DNA of 64,000 bases, from contig NZ_JACDNS010000008.1 in assembly GCF_017656495.1 (NCBI RefSeq), positions 33,923 to 97,922 of the forward strand, written 5' to 3'. Below are positions 22,752 to 32,318 of this stretch, piece by piece; the first letter of the stretch is position 1, and every line of letters starts with the position of its first letter. Source of the DNA: Thermococcus sp. Lineage in GTDB: Archaea > Methanobacteriota_B > Thermococci > Thermococcales > Thermococcaceae. A program made the position numbers and the translations under genes. The notes under the pieces are model-generated. The model worked only from the letters and a program-made list of their open reading frames with translations. It was not told the DNA's origin and did not search any database.

Positions 22752-23735
22752 TTATCTCTTCACTTCAATGTTCAGTTTTAAGCTCAGTATCTTCCCATCA
22801 ATGGCATCGAGAATCCTTTGGGTTGCATTTGTTTGGGCATAGTCTCCATTTATTGGCTGAGGCAATGGTGGCTCCTTATCTTTGAAGAGCAAAAACCAGA
22901 GCTGCCATTTTCCAGGTTTATCAATGCTGAAAGTGTAATTCATTTCCCATTGTGGAGTCCAGTTGCCTTCAATGTTCACAGGTTTGTGAGGCAGAGTTAC
23001 GTTGAAGCGGTCAAGGAGGTACATGTTGTAAATATGAGTAGTGTTTGTATTGAAATCATAGGTTAAGTTAACAAGCCAGACTTCAACATAATAGGTGACA
23101 TTTCTATATTCGTGATTAGCTATTCCCAAAATGACGGTTGCGTTCTCTCCAACAAATAGCTCCGTTGGATAATCAGCAGCTTTTCCATTTGGGCCGAGAA
23201 TATAGAATTCAGTGAACTTCTCACCGGGCTTAGGATGGGTTATAACATAACCGAGAGTTGCAATTGAAGAAATTATTGCGATTATCAAAATTACTGTCAA
23301 AGCTTTGTCCAATTTGCTTGCTTTATCCCATTCAAGCTCTTCTTTGAGCTTTTCAATGTCAATCCTCGGAATCCACGGATCAATAGCTTTTGCTCTCCTG
23401 TAGATTGCTAAAATTCCAAATGCTAAGTTGAATATCGTTAAGCTGACCAATATCGGAATTAACCTTATGCCCCAAGGTGTGTAGTTTAAGCCCAAGCCTA
23501 TGAGGGGAACGATTGCTATGCTTAATCCAAAGCTCAAAGCCAAGCGCTCGAGGTTGTCGAGCTCTTTCTTATTTGGGAAGAGAGCCGTTATAAAGACATA
23601 GCCAGGGAAGAAAAGGACAAACACCAAGCCTAGAGCTTTTCTAAGCAAGCTGTCTGGGAAAAATGCTATAAGGAAATCCAAGAGCAGTGACAAAGTAATG
23701 ATTGTTATCAAATCCCAGTAGTCTCTCCACTCCAT
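22752..23735 (-). CDS. DUF1616 membrane protein
   Basis: A 327-residue protein with four N-terminal hydrophobic segments (about 10-115), one further membrane helix (ALTVILIIAIISSI) and an extracytoplasmic C-terminal beta-rich domain. That domain has several N-glycosylation sequons (NATVI, NVTYY, NTTHI). This is the DUF1616 architecture, linked to archaeal surface or extracellular protein processing. The start ATG at 23735 follows aggtga. It is the last gene of a three-gene - strand operon divergent from the DUF4129-MoxR-DUF58 operon, and probably works with it. Confidence 0.8.
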   Translation of the reverse strand: MEWRDYWDLITIITLSLLLDFLIAFFPDSLLRKALGLVFVLFFPGYVFITALFPNKKELDNLERLALSFGLSIAIVPLIGLGLNYTPWGIRLIPILVSLTIFNLAFGILAIYRRAKAIDPWIPRIDIEKLKEELEWDKASKLDKALTVILIIAIISSIATLGYVITHPKPGEKFTEFYILGPNGKAADYPTELFVGENATVILGIANHEYRNVTYYVEVWLVNLTYDFNTNTTHIYNMYLLDRFNVTLPHKPVNIEGNWTPQWEMNYTFSIDKPGKWQLWFLLFKDKEPPLPQPINGDYAQTNATQRILDAIDGKILSLKLNIEVKR

Positions 23736-23740
23736 TATTC

Positions 23741-23983
23741 TCACCTTGCAAGCACATCATAGACTTTTTTCATAACAATTATTGCAAATATAACAAGAAG
23801 TAATTCAACTAAAGGCTTCATGCTCTCTTTCTGATCTTTACTAAGAAAGAGCCCCCCAACTTCCAAAGTTATAAGAAGGCCTATCAAAGTTAAAGTCAAG
23901 AATACATCAACTGTCTTTGTAGCTAAAGCTGAAATTAGTATCCAAAGGGAAAGAAAGAGTAAAATGTAATCCTCTACCTCCAC
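23741..23983 (-). CDS. small membrane protein, 80 aa
   Basis: A GTG-initiated protein composed almost entirely of three hydrophobic segments (YILLFLSLWILISALA, FLTLTLIGLLITLEV, VELLLVIFAIIVMKK). It overlaps the preceding gene by 10 nt, and its stop codon lies in the ribosome binding site of the DUF1616 gene, so the three are translated together. No known family is recognised. Confidence 0.7.
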   Translation of the reverse strand: MEVEDYILLFLSLWILISALATKTVDVFLTLTLIGLLITLEVGGLFLSKDQKESMKPLVELLLVIFAIIVMKKVYDVLAR

Positions 23984-24723
23984 TCCCTAACCCCTCCAAG
24001 CTTCTTGGCTTTTATCTCGATTCCATAATCTTTCTTCTCAAATGACTCCACATATATAAGCTGATTTGTTGCCTTTGCTAACCCTAAAAGAACTGAAGAG
24101 CAAATAGGACAACCAACTTTTTCGCAAACATCTAATTTTTCGCATTTAAATTCTGGCTGAATTACAACTCGGAAGGAATTTTCCTGCTCTTCTATATAAA
24201 CGGATTTTGCAAGTCCTAGAGTCCTTAAAACAGCCCCAGCTACAGATTCCACTTCAGCGTAGCTGGTGTTGCTTAATGGATATTCTAAATGCTCTTCATA
24301 CTTTTTCAAAAGTTCAGCACCTAAAGGCATAAGAAGAATCCCCATTTGGTTCTCTTTAGGAACATCAGTCAAGAAAACAGTTTTCTCATCCAGTCTTCCT
24401 AAATCAATCTCAAAATTTTCCTTCAAGGGGATAAAAACTCCACCTTCTGGAAGATTTTGATAGGGGGGAATGTAAACAGCATTTCCCTCTAGGCTCAAGT
24501 TATCTACAAATTTTTCAAAAAGCCCTATATAAGGCTTTAAAATTCTCAACGCAGCATCTTTCTTTATGTATTCAGAAGATTTAATTGTAAGGATTACAGC
24601 ACTTAAGAAAATTCCCGCTATGCCCAAGTTGATGTAGCTTGTATTTGCATTTAAGAATCCATAGAGCAAGATAGCGGCACCAATTCCAGCTAAGCTTCCG
24701 CTAACAATATATTTTAGTTCCAT
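23974..24723 (-). CDS. membrane-anchored protein of unknown function, 249 aa
   Basis: Two N-terminal membrane helices (residues 5-50) are followed by a cytoplasmic domain. The domain contains MPLGAELLKKYEEHL and a C-terminal cysteine set, CEKLDVCEKVGCPICSS, that could bind metal. It resembles an uncharacterised euryarchaeal family found beside DUF1616 genes. It is the first gene of the - strand operon; the 68-nt gap to the divergent gene holds both promoters. No enzymatic motif is seen. Confidence 0.65.
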   Translation of the reverse strand: MELKYIVSGSLAGIGAAILLYGFLNANTSYINLGIAGIFLSAVILTIKSSEYIKKDAALRILKPYIGLFEKFVDNLSLEGNAVYIPPYQNLPEGGVFIPLKENFEIDLGRLDEKTVFLTDVPKENQMGILLMPLGAELLKKYEEHLEYPLSNTSYAEVESVAGAVLRTLGLAKSVYIEEQENSFRVVIQPEFKCEKLDVCEKVGCPICSSVLLGLAKATNQLIYVESFEKKDYGIEIKAKKLGGVREWR

Positions 24724-24759
24724 CTTTATCCCGAATGCAAAACAACCACTAACCTTAAA

Positions 24760-24770
24760 AGATTTATCTT
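24760..24770 (+). promoter_or_regulatory. TATA box of the DUF4129-MoxR-DUF58 operon
   Basis: The element agatttatctt lies about 25 nt upstream of the ATG at 24791, giving a leaderless transcript. That supports the downstream ATG over the TTG codons at 24779 and 24782. Confidence 0.5.
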
Positions 24771-24790
24771 ATGAAGAGTTGTTGATTACA

Positions 24791-26563
24791 ATGAAGAGAA
24801 TGCTAACAGTTGGGATTCTGCTGATGCTCGCAGTCTCAAGTATAGGAGTTAGCGGAGAAGGGAGAAACTACTCAACTGTAAATCCAAACGATTATGGAGT
24901 ATACCTATATTTTAACTCTTTACTGAAAGATTTCAACTCCATCTTAGAAGGAATAATATCCGAGAGCAATGACACTACAAATGCTGCTTTTCTCTTCTAC
25001 TCCCAGATAAACATTACAAAAGACGAAATCCCCCTATACTCTTCATACAACATAAGCTCAAAGGCTTATGAGCTAATCCCTTATTTTGATTCCCTTGGCA
25101 GATGTTCTCTAAATCTTGCAATAGGACAGAGAATGTTTTTAGATGGACTTTCTAATAGAGAGTATCCTAATGCTCGCAAAGGCCTGTTTAGTATGAAAAT
25201 CGGCCTAGAAGAATGCCGTTCTTCGGTGGATGCTTTAAGTAACGTAGTATTGTCTGCAGAAAACACCACAGTAAAATTTGAAACAAAGGATATTGTAGAA
25301 AATCTCAACAAGATTGAGACCATAATAAAAATGTACCAGAGGATTCTGGACAAATATTTCAAACCAAAGGAATTTGTTTTATTTGTCTCGGATTTGTCTC
25401 CAGCTGTTTATACGAACGTCACTTTCTATGGGTATACAGGCGGGCTTGAGGATGTAAGCATAGTTATTAACAATACAGCGTATCCAGCTGAAGTTGTAAA
25501 TGGGAACTTTTACTTCACATACTCATTTAAAAAAATAGGGACGTATGAGGTCTATGCTGTCGGAAAAAGAGGCAACAATATAGAAATCTCGAATAAAATT
25601 GTTCTCAACGTTAGTAAAATGCCTACAAAACTGCTCATTTCTCAAAAGAATCTTCTTGAGGTTATAGTGGAGGGATATCTTATAGATAAGCTTGGAAGAG
25701 GCATTGGAGGAAAAGAAATAATCATACATTCTGCCAACGATACGCTTATGGTGACAACAAAACATGATGGCAGTTTTATGGTTTCGTTTGGCCAGCTTTT
25801 GAAAGAAAAAAACGTCACAATTTCATTTTTGGGGAATGAAATTTATCGGGGATGCAATGTAACCGTAACTCTTAAGCCTTCAAAAGTCCCGATTGATATA
25901 CTGCTCATTGCTGAGAAGCAAAAAGTGAGAGTTGGTCAAAAAGTTCTGATAAAAGGTCTCATAAATGGGACAACAGAACGAATACCCCTAATAGTTTACA
26001 TCGATAACAAGCCATATACAACGATAAACACCCAGCAAAACTTCTCAATAGTTCTTCATCTTGAAAAAGGGAAACATGAAATATACGCAAAGTTTCCGGG
26101 GAATGAAAAGTTTGCAGAAAGCGTATCCAACATTATCACAATTGAAGTTGTTCCAATAAATTATCTGGTAAGATTTTTAATAATAATTGTCTCAGTATTG
26201 CTGGCTTTCGGTGCATATAGACTAATTTCAGCATCTAAAGAGAAGAAAGAATTGCCTGCCGGTGTTCAAAAGGTCTTTAAAGCCATAGAAGAAGAAAAAG
26301 CCGAAGAAATGAACATTTTAAGGGCATATCGTGTTGTATACAATCTTTTGAGAAAGCTCTATGCTCTTCCTAAATCAACTACTCCAAGAGAACTCCTCAA
26401 TAAACTTAGAAAAGAACCGTTCTTTGAGGATATAACGAAACTGACCCTGCTCCATGAGAAATATCTCTATGCAAGGAAGAAGCTCAGTATCAGGGAAATT
26501 ACACTTGCATTCAGATTAGCCGCGAGAGTTATAATAAGCTCATTGGTGAGGGAAGAACTATGA
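24791..26563 (+). CDS. secreted/membrane Ig-like protein with C-terminal DUF4129-like tail
   Basis: A 590-residue protein with a signal peptide (MKRMLTVGILLMLAVSSIGV). A helical ectodomain follows, then two or more beta-sandwich repeats (KPKEFVLFVSDLSPAVYTNV, KVPIDILLIAEKQKVRVGQK). One membrane helix lies near residue 470 (YLVRFLIIIVSVLLAFG), followed by a cytoplasmic DUF4129-like helical segment with STTPRELLNKL and LHEKYLYARKKLS. DUF4129 tails occur in operons with MoxR and DUF58, as here. It is probably a surface-anchored component sensed or remodelled by the MoxR complex. The next gene overlaps by 4 nt. Confidence 0.78.
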   Translation: MKRMLTVGILLMLAVSSIGVSGEGRNYSTVNPNDYGVYLYFNSLLKDFNSILEGIISESNDTTNAAFLFYSQINITKDEIPLYSSYNISSKAYELIPYFDSLGRCSLNLAIGQRMFLDGLSNREYPNARKGLFSMKIGLEECRSSVDALSNVVLSAENTTVKFETKDIVENLNKIETIIKMYQRILDKYFKPKEFVLFVSDLSPAVYTNVTFYGYTGGLEDVSIVINNTAYPAEVVNGNFYFTYSFKKIGTYEVYAVGKRGNNIEISNKIVLNVSKMPTKLLISQKNLLEVIVEGYLIDKLGRGIGGKEIIIHSANDTLMVTTKHDGSFMVSFGQLLKEKNVTISFLGNEIYRGCNVTVTLKPSKVPIDILLIAEKQKVRVGQKVLIKGLINGTTERIPLIVYIDNKPYTTINTQQNFSIVLHLEKGKHEIYAKFPGNEKFAESVSNIITIEVVPINYLVRFLIIIVSVLLAFGAYRLISASKEKKELPAGVQKVFKAIEEEKAEEMNILRAYRVVYNLLRKLYALPKSTTPRELLNKLRKEPFFEDITKLTLLHEKYLYARKKLSIREITLAFRLAARVIISSLVREEL

Positions 26564-27582
26564 GGCGGACTGCATATGCAATACTAATAGTTGTGGGAGT
26601 CGCTTTGATGTTGATGCCCCTAACAGTTCCTGTATTTAAGAGTGACGCCGCGTATAGTGTTTTAAATACTAATTGGAATGGAGTTTCAAGCTTTGGAAAA
26701 CTTTTGTATTCAGAAGGTAACATACAACCTGTTTTGGCCTCATATGATTCAATTGGCTTAGGGAATTTAAAAGGCGTTTTAATCGTGATAGGCCCAAATG
26801 TAGACTTCTCCAATAAGGAAATCGAAGAGCTCAAAACCTTTTTAGAAAAGGGGAACACTTTAGTTTTAGCCGATGACTTTGGTACAGGGAATCAAATTTT
26901 AAAAGGACTCGGAGTTAAAGAAAGGCTGTCTAAATCCCCAGTAATCAGTTTGTTCTATTCGAAAAGTTATGAGTTTCCAATAGTTGTTGACATAAGAAGC
27001 AATGAATTAGCAACGGGAGTTGAAAAAATTGTCTTAAATAAACCCTCCGCCATTTTAAATGCTCAAAACGGCCTGATCTATACAAGCAATTCCAGTATTC
27101 TGGCGGGTAAATATGGACAATTTCCAATAATGGCCGAAATTCCTTACGGGGAAGGGAGGATAATACTCATTTCTGATCCAGATATATTCACAAATACATT
27201 GTTCAAAGAAAATGAAGCCTTCCTGAAGAACTTTGTTAGCTACATTAAAAAAGGAACATTTTACATAGATGAAGCTCACCATAGAGACTTCAATCCATAC
27301 TCTGCAGGGAGTATAGTTGTCAGAAGGGCCATCAACAAAGAGCTTGTGTTCTACTATATCCTGTTTGTTGCGTTTTTAGCATTCATCATTGAGAGCGGCA
27401 TTGGATTAAAGATTTTAGAAAAGGTTATATCTTTACTGTTTTTAATTTTCCAAGAGCAGAAAGAAAGTTTAGACGAAATAATAAGCAACCTTGAAAAAGA
27501 AGGATTTGATGCAAATACTTTAAGGAGAATTGTTGAGGAAATTAGAACTGGTTCAAAGCTGGGTGAGTATCATGGAAGGTAA
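26560..27582 (+). CDS. DUF4350 domain membrane protein
   Basis: A 340-residue protein with an N-terminal anchor (AYAILIVVGVALMLMPL) and a Rossmann-like DUF4350 domain: GVLIVIGPNVDFSNKEI, then GNTLVLADDFGTGN and GRIILISDPDIF. A final membrane helix (ELVFYYILFVAFLAFI) and a short cytoplasmic tail follow. DUF4350 is a recurrent partner of DUF4129, MoxR and DUF58. The start ATG overlaps the previous stop codon (ATGA), and the 3' end overlaps moxR by 11 nt. Confidence 0.8.
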   Translation: MRRTAYAILIVVGVALMLMPLTVPVFKSDAAYSVLNTNWNGVSSFGKLLYSEGNIQPVLASYDSIGLGNLKGVLIVIGPNVDFSNKEIEELKTFLEKGNTLVLADDFGTGNQILKGLGVKERLSKSPVISLFYSKSYEFPIVVDIRSNELATGVEKIVLNKPSAILNAQNGLIYTSNSSILAGKYGQFPIMAEIPYGEGRIILISDPDIFTNTLFKENEAFLKNFVSYIKKGTFYIDEAHHRDFNPYSAGSIVVRRAINKELVFYYILFVAFLAFIIESGIGLKILEKVISLLFLIFQEQKESLDEIISNLEKEGFDANTLRRIVEEIRTGSKLGEYHGR

Positions 27583-28501
27583 GAATTTCATGGAACGCTT
27601 AAAGAAGGAAATGAGCAAGGCTGTCGTGGGAAAAGAAGATGTTATTGAGCTCTTAACTATTGCGCTTCTATCGGAAGGACATGTGCTGATTGAAGGCATT
27701 CCTGGTGTTGCAAAAACTACAATAGCCAAAGCTTTTGCAAATGCCATAGGCCTTAGTTTCTCAAGAATTCAGCTTACACCGGATTTGCTCCCTGCAGACA
27801 TTATTGGAGTTTTCTACTACGATCAAAAAACTGGAGAGTGGAAGACCAAAAAAGGCCCAATATTCGCAAATATCGTGCTTGCTGATGAAATAAACAGGGC
27901 TCAACCGAAAACTCAGTCCGCCCTTCTTGAGGCCATGCAAGAGGGACAGGTTACGATAGAAGGACAGACATTTGTCCTTCCAAAGCCCTTCCTTGTAATA
28001 GCTACCATGAATCCTCTGGAGCATGAGGGAGTTTACACATTGCCAGAAGCCCAGCTCGACAGATTTCTGCTTAAAATCGAAATAGGGTATCCTGATAAAA
28101 ACGAGGAAATGCTACTATTAAAACGAAAAAGCCTCGGGGAGTTCTATGATGTAAACCCAATAATCACACATGAAAATCTTATGAAGCTAATTCAAGACGT
28201 TAAAAAAGTAAAAGCCAGCGATGCGGTTTTGGAATACATCTACGCAATAATTTCGAGGACAAGAAGTGATGAGAGGCTTCTCTTTGGAGCATCGCCAAGG
28301 GCAGGGGAGCACATGCTCTACGCCGCAAAAGCCGCTGCATTTTTAGATGGCAGGGACTACATAATACCTGATGATGTTAAGAAAGTTGCCCCTCACGTGC
28401 TCTCTCATAGAATGATACTCAAGGCTGAATATGAGCTTGAAGGTGTTAAGACAAGTGATGTCATAAAGGACATATTAGAGGAAATAGAAGTCCCGGTGTA
28501 G
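27572..28501 (+). CDS. MoxR-family AAA+ ATPase
   Basis: A 309-residue AAA+ chaperone-like ATPase. Walker A GIPGVAKTT, Walker B VLADEINRA, the sensor segment LVIATMNPLEHEG and the arginine-finger region DRFLLKIEIGYP are all present. MoxR ATPases help assemble or activate VWA-containing and membrane complexes. The start is the ATG at 27572, preceded by gggtgag; the longer frame from 27530 lies in the previous gene. Its partner DUF58 gene starts 3 nt after its stop codon. Confidence 0.92.
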   Translation: MEGKNFMERLKKEMSKAVVGKEDVIELLTIALLSEGHVLIEGIPGVAKTTIAKAFANAIGLSFSRIQLTPDLLPADIIGVFYYDQKTGEWKTKKGPIFANIVLADEINRAQPKTQSALLEAMQEGQVTIEGQTFVLPKPFLVIATMNPLEHEGVYTLPEAQLDRFLLKIEIGYPDKNEEMLLLKRKSLGEFYDVNPIITHENLMKLIQDVKKVKASDAVLEYIYAIISRTRSDERLLFGASPRAGEHMLYAAKAAAFLDGRDYIIPDDVKKVAPHVLSHRMILKAEYELEGVKTSDVIKDILEEIEVPV

Positions 28502-28504
28502 TTC

Positions 28505-29803
28505 ATGAAGAGAGAAGATGTGCTCTTTACACTTGCATTTCTCCTAATCCTTGAAGGATATCTGGGGGAAAACATTGCTCCAGCGTTAGCTGGACTTTTT
28601 ATAATCCTCTACATCTACTCCTCAAGAATGAAAGCGGAGATTTCAATAGAGGGAAGGAGAGTTCTAAGCACGTCAAGGCTTGAAGAAGGGAAAAAAGCTA
28701 AAGTTGTTCTTGAGGTTGAAAATAAAGGTAAAAGTGTATTTATTAAACCTATTGAGGAGAATGAGGATTTTGAAGTTTTAGGACTTGAGGGCTTCTTTTT
28801 AAAAGAAGGAGAGAAAAAAGAGATAACTTACTGGATAAGACCCAAAAAGAAAGGGAAATTTATTCTAAAACCGCTGAAAGTTATTGCTGAGGATGAGAGG
28901 GGCTTGTATTTTAGAGAATTTCACATCGGAGAAGAAACCGAAGTGGATGTGTATCCCTCACTTGATAGCCTAAAAGAGGCCGTAAAGGCTGATTATAACC
29001 TCAGATTGGCCGAGCTTTATAAAAAGTCCAAATACACGGGTTATGAGAGCTTGGACATAAAAGACCTAAGGGAATATCAGCATGGAGATGACTTTAAGAG
29101 GATAGACTGGAAGGCAACGGCAAGATTAGGGGAACTTATAATCAGGGAGTTTTTGAAAGAAAGCGATGCTGATGTTTACATATTCTTGGATAACACACGT
29201 GAAATGAGGAAGGGCCTGAAAAAAGCAAAGATAGACTATGCATCCGTTTTGGCCCTTCAAATTGCCGGAAATTTGGTTAAGAAATACAAAGTCGGCATGG
29301 TTATTTATGATGACGTAAATGCAAAGCTCATTAGGGCTGGAAAGAACTCAAAACAGCTTGAGATCATAAGGAGAAATTTGAACTTAAGAGGAGAGCAGGG
29401 ATTGATGAGCTTCAGGATGGATTTTGACCTCAAATTTAGTGATAAGGCGAGAAAATTCTTAAGCAAACTACTCCCGCTTAGGAAGGGAAGAAAAGGCACA
29501 AAGGGCATATTTGAGGGGCTGGCAATGATTAAGCAGCCTTCATTTTTAATATTCATTACAGATTTAAGCAACCCATCCGATGTGTATAAGGCAATTGCTC
29601 AGGCAAGAAAAGTCCACAGGGTTTTGCTCTTATCACCAAATCCAATTTTGTTCTACAGCGGAGAGCTTGATAAGGAAACTCTGAAAATGCTATATGAGAG
29701 ATACCTTCAAAGGGAAGAAATTCTAAGGAAATTCAATTCCCTAGTCCCAACGATAGATCTGGGGCCAAGTGATTATTTGAAAGAAATTGCGAGGGTGATT
29801 TAA
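28505..29803 (+). CDS. DUF58 domain protein (VWA-like), MoxR partner
   Basis: A 432-residue protein with two N-terminal membrane helices, a beta-sandwich segment and the DUF58 signature LREYQHGDDFKRIDWKATA. A von Willebrand A-like domain follows (YIFLDNTREMRKG, FLIFITDLSNPSDV). DUF58 proteins are the usual VWA partners of MoxR ATPases. The start ATG follows cggtgtag. It lies in a five-gene operon (24791-30352). The role is probably in envelope or surface-protein processing, inferred from conserved gene order. Confidence 0.88.
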   Translation: MKREDVLFTLAFLLILEGYLGENIAPALAGLFIILYIYSSRMKAEISIEGRRVLSTSRLEEGKKAKVVLEVENKGKSVFIKPIEENEDFEVLGLEGFFLKEGEKKEITYWIRPKKKGKFILKPLKVIAEDERGLYFREFHIGEETEVDVYPSLDSLKEAVKADYNLRLAELYKKSKYTGYESLDIKDLREYQHGDDFKRIDWKATARLGELIIREFLKESDADVYIFLDNTREMRKGLKKAKIDYASVLALQIAGNLVKKYKVGMVIYDDVNAKLIRAGKNSKQLEIIRRNLNLRGEQGLMSFRMDFDLKFSDKARKFLSKLLPLRKGRKGTKGIFEGLAMIKQPSFLIFITDLSNPSDVYKAIAQARKVHRVLLLSPNPILFYSGELDKETLKMLYERYLQREEILRKFNSLVPTIDLGPSDYLKEIARVI

Positions 29804-30352
29804 GTGATAGGCCTGATAGCGACAGTGATATCTGGCTTCATCCTTAAAAATTACTTCATGTTGCTGTCTTTACCAGTTTTCCTCCTATCTAGAAAGAGCA
29901 GAGATCTTGGGCTGATTGCTTATTCTCTCTATGCCCTGTTCGTTGCAAAGCAGTCTGTTGGGGCTAGTGTTTATTATTATGAGGATTTGGTTAATTCCCT
30001 GATCTTTGCCTCAGCGCTTTTGCTTTTCCTCAATGATGTTTTGAGCAGGAATGTTAAGGGTGAGAGGGTAGAGGTTATAGCGTCTTTGTTAATTTTGAGC
30101 GGCTTAATAATCCCAGAGATGTTCCTTGCAGGCATGGTGTTTTATTTCATCATGCAGTTTAAGGTTTCCCTTCATATTCTTCTACTGCTGGGTGGATTGA
30201 TGGCTATATTTGTACTGTTTGAAAAACAACTCAACGTTATTGGAGGAACTTCCAACCAGATAGTAATTTTGTCATCTTTTGCAATATTTACAAGTATTCT
30301 AACTTTAATTAGGGGAAATCTTAAAAAAGTGGACGTTTTTAACATAAAATAG
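29804..30352 (+). CDS. integral membrane protein, 182 aa, last gene of MoxR operon
   Basis: A GTG-initiated protein (after gagggtgattt) with about six hydrophobic segments, no cysteines or catalytic motifs and a short basic C-terminus (RGNLKKVDVFNIK). It begins directly after the DUF58 stop codon. I do not recognise a family; position implies a membrane partner of the MoxR/DUF58 system. Confidence 0.7.
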   Translation: MIGLIATVISGFILKNYFMLLSLPVFLLSRKSRDLGLIAYSLYALFVAKQSVGASVYYYEDLVNSLIFASALLLFLNDVLSRNVKGERVEVIASLLILSGLIIPEMFLAGMVFYFIMQFKVSLHILLLLGGLMAIFVLFEKQLNVIGGTSNQIVILSSFAIFTSILTLIRGNLKKVDVFNIK

Positions 30353-30401
30353 ATAAACTTGGATGATCCAAGGATATCTTGAGTGATAAGATGTAATCCA
30401 A

Positions 30402-30412
30402 ATAATTTATAT
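30402..30412 (+). promoter_or_regulatory. TATA box at start of the glycan operon
   Basis: The element ataatttatat lies about 30-38 nt upstream of the ATG at 30441 and marks the probable promoter for the + strand glycosyltransferase genes. Confidence 0.5.
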
Positions 30413-30440
30413 TGATAACAAAATGTGGAGTGATAACACA

Positions 30441-31316
30441 ATGAAGATACTAATTGTGATACCAGCCTATAACGAAGAGCTAACTATCGGCTCAGTTGTC
30501 GCTCTGGCTAAGAAATATGGAGATGTTCTTGTTGTTGATGATGGTTCTAAAGATAAAACTTCCAAAATTGCCCAAGAAGTTGGAGCCATTGTTGTTAAGC
30601 ATGAGGTTAATAGAGGAAAAGGACAGGCACTAAAGACAGGTTTTAATTATGCTTTACACAATGATTATGATGTTGTCGTTTGCATCGATGCCGATGGTCA
30701 GCACAATCCTGAGGAAATCCCCCTTTTGTTAAAGCCCATTTTGAATGATGAAGCCGATTTAGTTATTGGCTCAAGATATTTGAATGGTGCTCACAAGAAT
30801 ATTCCACTATATAGAAGAGTTGGGCTCTGGATTCTCAATAAGACAACAGTCCTTGCATCAGGAGTTAAAATTACCGATTCACAAAGCGGATTCAGGGCTT
30901 TGAACAGAAGAGCTTTGGAGAGTTTAGAGCTGAGTGCCAATGGATACCCTGTTGAAAGCGAGATGATTCATCAATTATCTGAAAAGGGCTTGAGAATTAC
31001 AGAGGTTCCAATAAATGTTAGATATGATGTTCCTAAAAAGCACAAGAAACATCCAGTGTCTCATGGAGTTGGAGTTTTAGCGAAGATTATTGGGCTGATT
31101 GGATATAAGAGGCCTCTTCTACTGTTTGGAACTTTAAGTTTGCTTTCTTTCATAGCTTCTGGAGTGCTTGGATATCTTGCCCTAAAACCTTATTATGCAG
31201 GAGGAAAAGTGTATTTAACCCAGGCCATTGGAGCAGGAATTTTTGCCATAATTGGGATTCAATTGTTTATTGCGGGATTGACATTAAACGTACTGGCAAG
31301 AATGGTGAGGGAGTAA
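30441..31316 (+). CDS. GT2 glycosyltransferase (dolichol-phosphate sugar synthase-like)
   Basis: A 291-residue GT-A protein. It has ILIVIPAYNEELTIG, VVDDGSKDKT, the nucleotide/metal motif CIDADGQHNPEEI and SDSQSG-like TDSQSGFRALNR, followed by two C-terminal membrane helices. This resembles dolichol-phosphate mannose/glucose synthases and AglJ/AglD-type enzymes that charge the lipid carrier in archaeal N-glycosylation. The sugar specificity is unknown. The start is placed at the ATG at 30441, after ggagtgat, rather than at 30423. It heads a run of closely spaced glycan genes. Confidence 0.88.
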   Translation: MKILIVIPAYNEELTIGSVVALAKKYGDVLVVDDGSKDKTSKIAQEVGAIVVKHEVNRGKGQALKTGFNYALHNDYDVVVCIDADGQHNPEEIPLLLKPILNDEADLVIGSRYLNGAHKNIPLYRRVGLWILNKTTVLASGVKITDSQSGFRALNRRALESLELSANGYPVESEMIHQLSEKGLRITEVPINVRYDVPKKHKKHPVSHGVGVLAKIIGLIGYKRPLLLFGTLSLLSFIASGVLGYLALKPYYAGGKVYLTQAIGAGIFAIIGIQLFIAGLTLNVLARMVRE

Positions 31317-31319
31317 GCA

Positions 31320-32318
31320 ATGCTCCTTTCAAATAAAGCTAGTGTGATCATCGTTACTTATAACCATAAGGAATACATGGAAAAGTGTTTGAACTCTGTT
31401 CTTATGAATAACCCATTGGAGGTTATTGTTGTTGATAACGGTTCTACTGACGGGACAGTTGAGCTAATTAAAAAAGAATTTCCTCAAGTTAAGCTAATTA
31501 AAAGCCCAAGAAATTTAGGATACGGAGGAGGAAATAATTTAGGCGTTAAGCATGCCAGGGGAGAACATGTTGTTATCTTAAATCCCGACACAAAAGTTGA
31601 GGAAAACTGGCTTGAAGAGCTTTTAAAACCCTTAGAGAGGGAAGAAAAGCTAATTACTACTCCAAAAATTTTGACTTACGATGGCTCTAAAATAAACACC
31701 TGCGGAAACATCGATCACTTTACTGGGTTAACATTTACCAGAGGTTTAAATGAAAGTCCCGAAAAGTTTAATGAATTTGAATACTTGAGTGGTTTATCTG
31801 GGGCTTGCTTTGCTATGAGAAGGAAGGACTATTTAGAGCTTGGGGGGTTTGATGAAAACTTTTTAACATATATGGAAGATACAGAATTTTCTTGGAGAAC
31901 TCATGCCAAAGGATTTAGGATATTATATGTTCCAACATCAATAGTATATCATGATTATGAGCTTAAAGTTCCCCCAAAGAAGATTTATCACTTAGAAAAA
32001 GGAAGATACATAATTTTGAGGAAATACTTAACCTGGAAGGAGCTTTTACTAATACTTCCTTCGTTATTGGCAACTGAAATACTAACTTGGGGTTACTCAA
32101 TTTTAAATGGACTTAGTGGGGTTAAATTCAAAATTAAAGGATTAAAAGATGGAATTACAACAAAGGTTGAAAAAATAAATTGCGATAGAAAAAAACTATT
32201 AAAAAGCTTGGACTGGAAGATTCCGGAGGAGCAGTTGAGCTATAGTGTTGTTGATAGGGTTATAAAAAAGATTGCAAATCTTGTTTATTGGATAAATTAT
32301 AGGGTGATAGTGAGATGA
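31320..32318 (+). CDS. GT2 glycosyltransferase (rhamnosyltransferase-like)
   Basis: A 332-residue GT-A family 2 enzyme with VIIVTYNHKEYMEK, VVDNGSTDGTVELI, LNPDTKVE (the DxD-like motif) and the acceptor-side FLTYMEDTEFSWR. This pattern is typical of WbbL-like rhamnosyltransferases, which fits the dTDP-rhamnose genes rmlABCD on the opposite strand. Acceptor unknown. It starts 3 nt after the previous stop codon with gagggag as ribosome binding site. It overlaps the next gene by 4 nt. Confidence 0.85.
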   Translation: MLLSNKASVIIVTYNHKEYMEKCLNSVLMNNPLEVIVVDNGSTDGTVELIKKEFPQVKLIKSPRNLGYGGGNNLGVKHARGEHVVILNPDTKVEENWLEELLKPLEREEKLITTPKILTYDGSKINTCGNIDHFTGLTFTRGLNESPEKFNEFEYLSGLSGACFAMRRKDYLELGGFDENFLTYMEDTEFSWRTHAKGFRILYVPTSIVYHDYELKVPPKKIYHLEKGRYIILRKYLTWKELLLILPSLLATEILTWGYSILNGLSGVKFKIKGLKDGITTKVEKINCDRKKLLKSLDWKIPEEQLSYSVVDRVIKKIANLVYWINYRVIVR

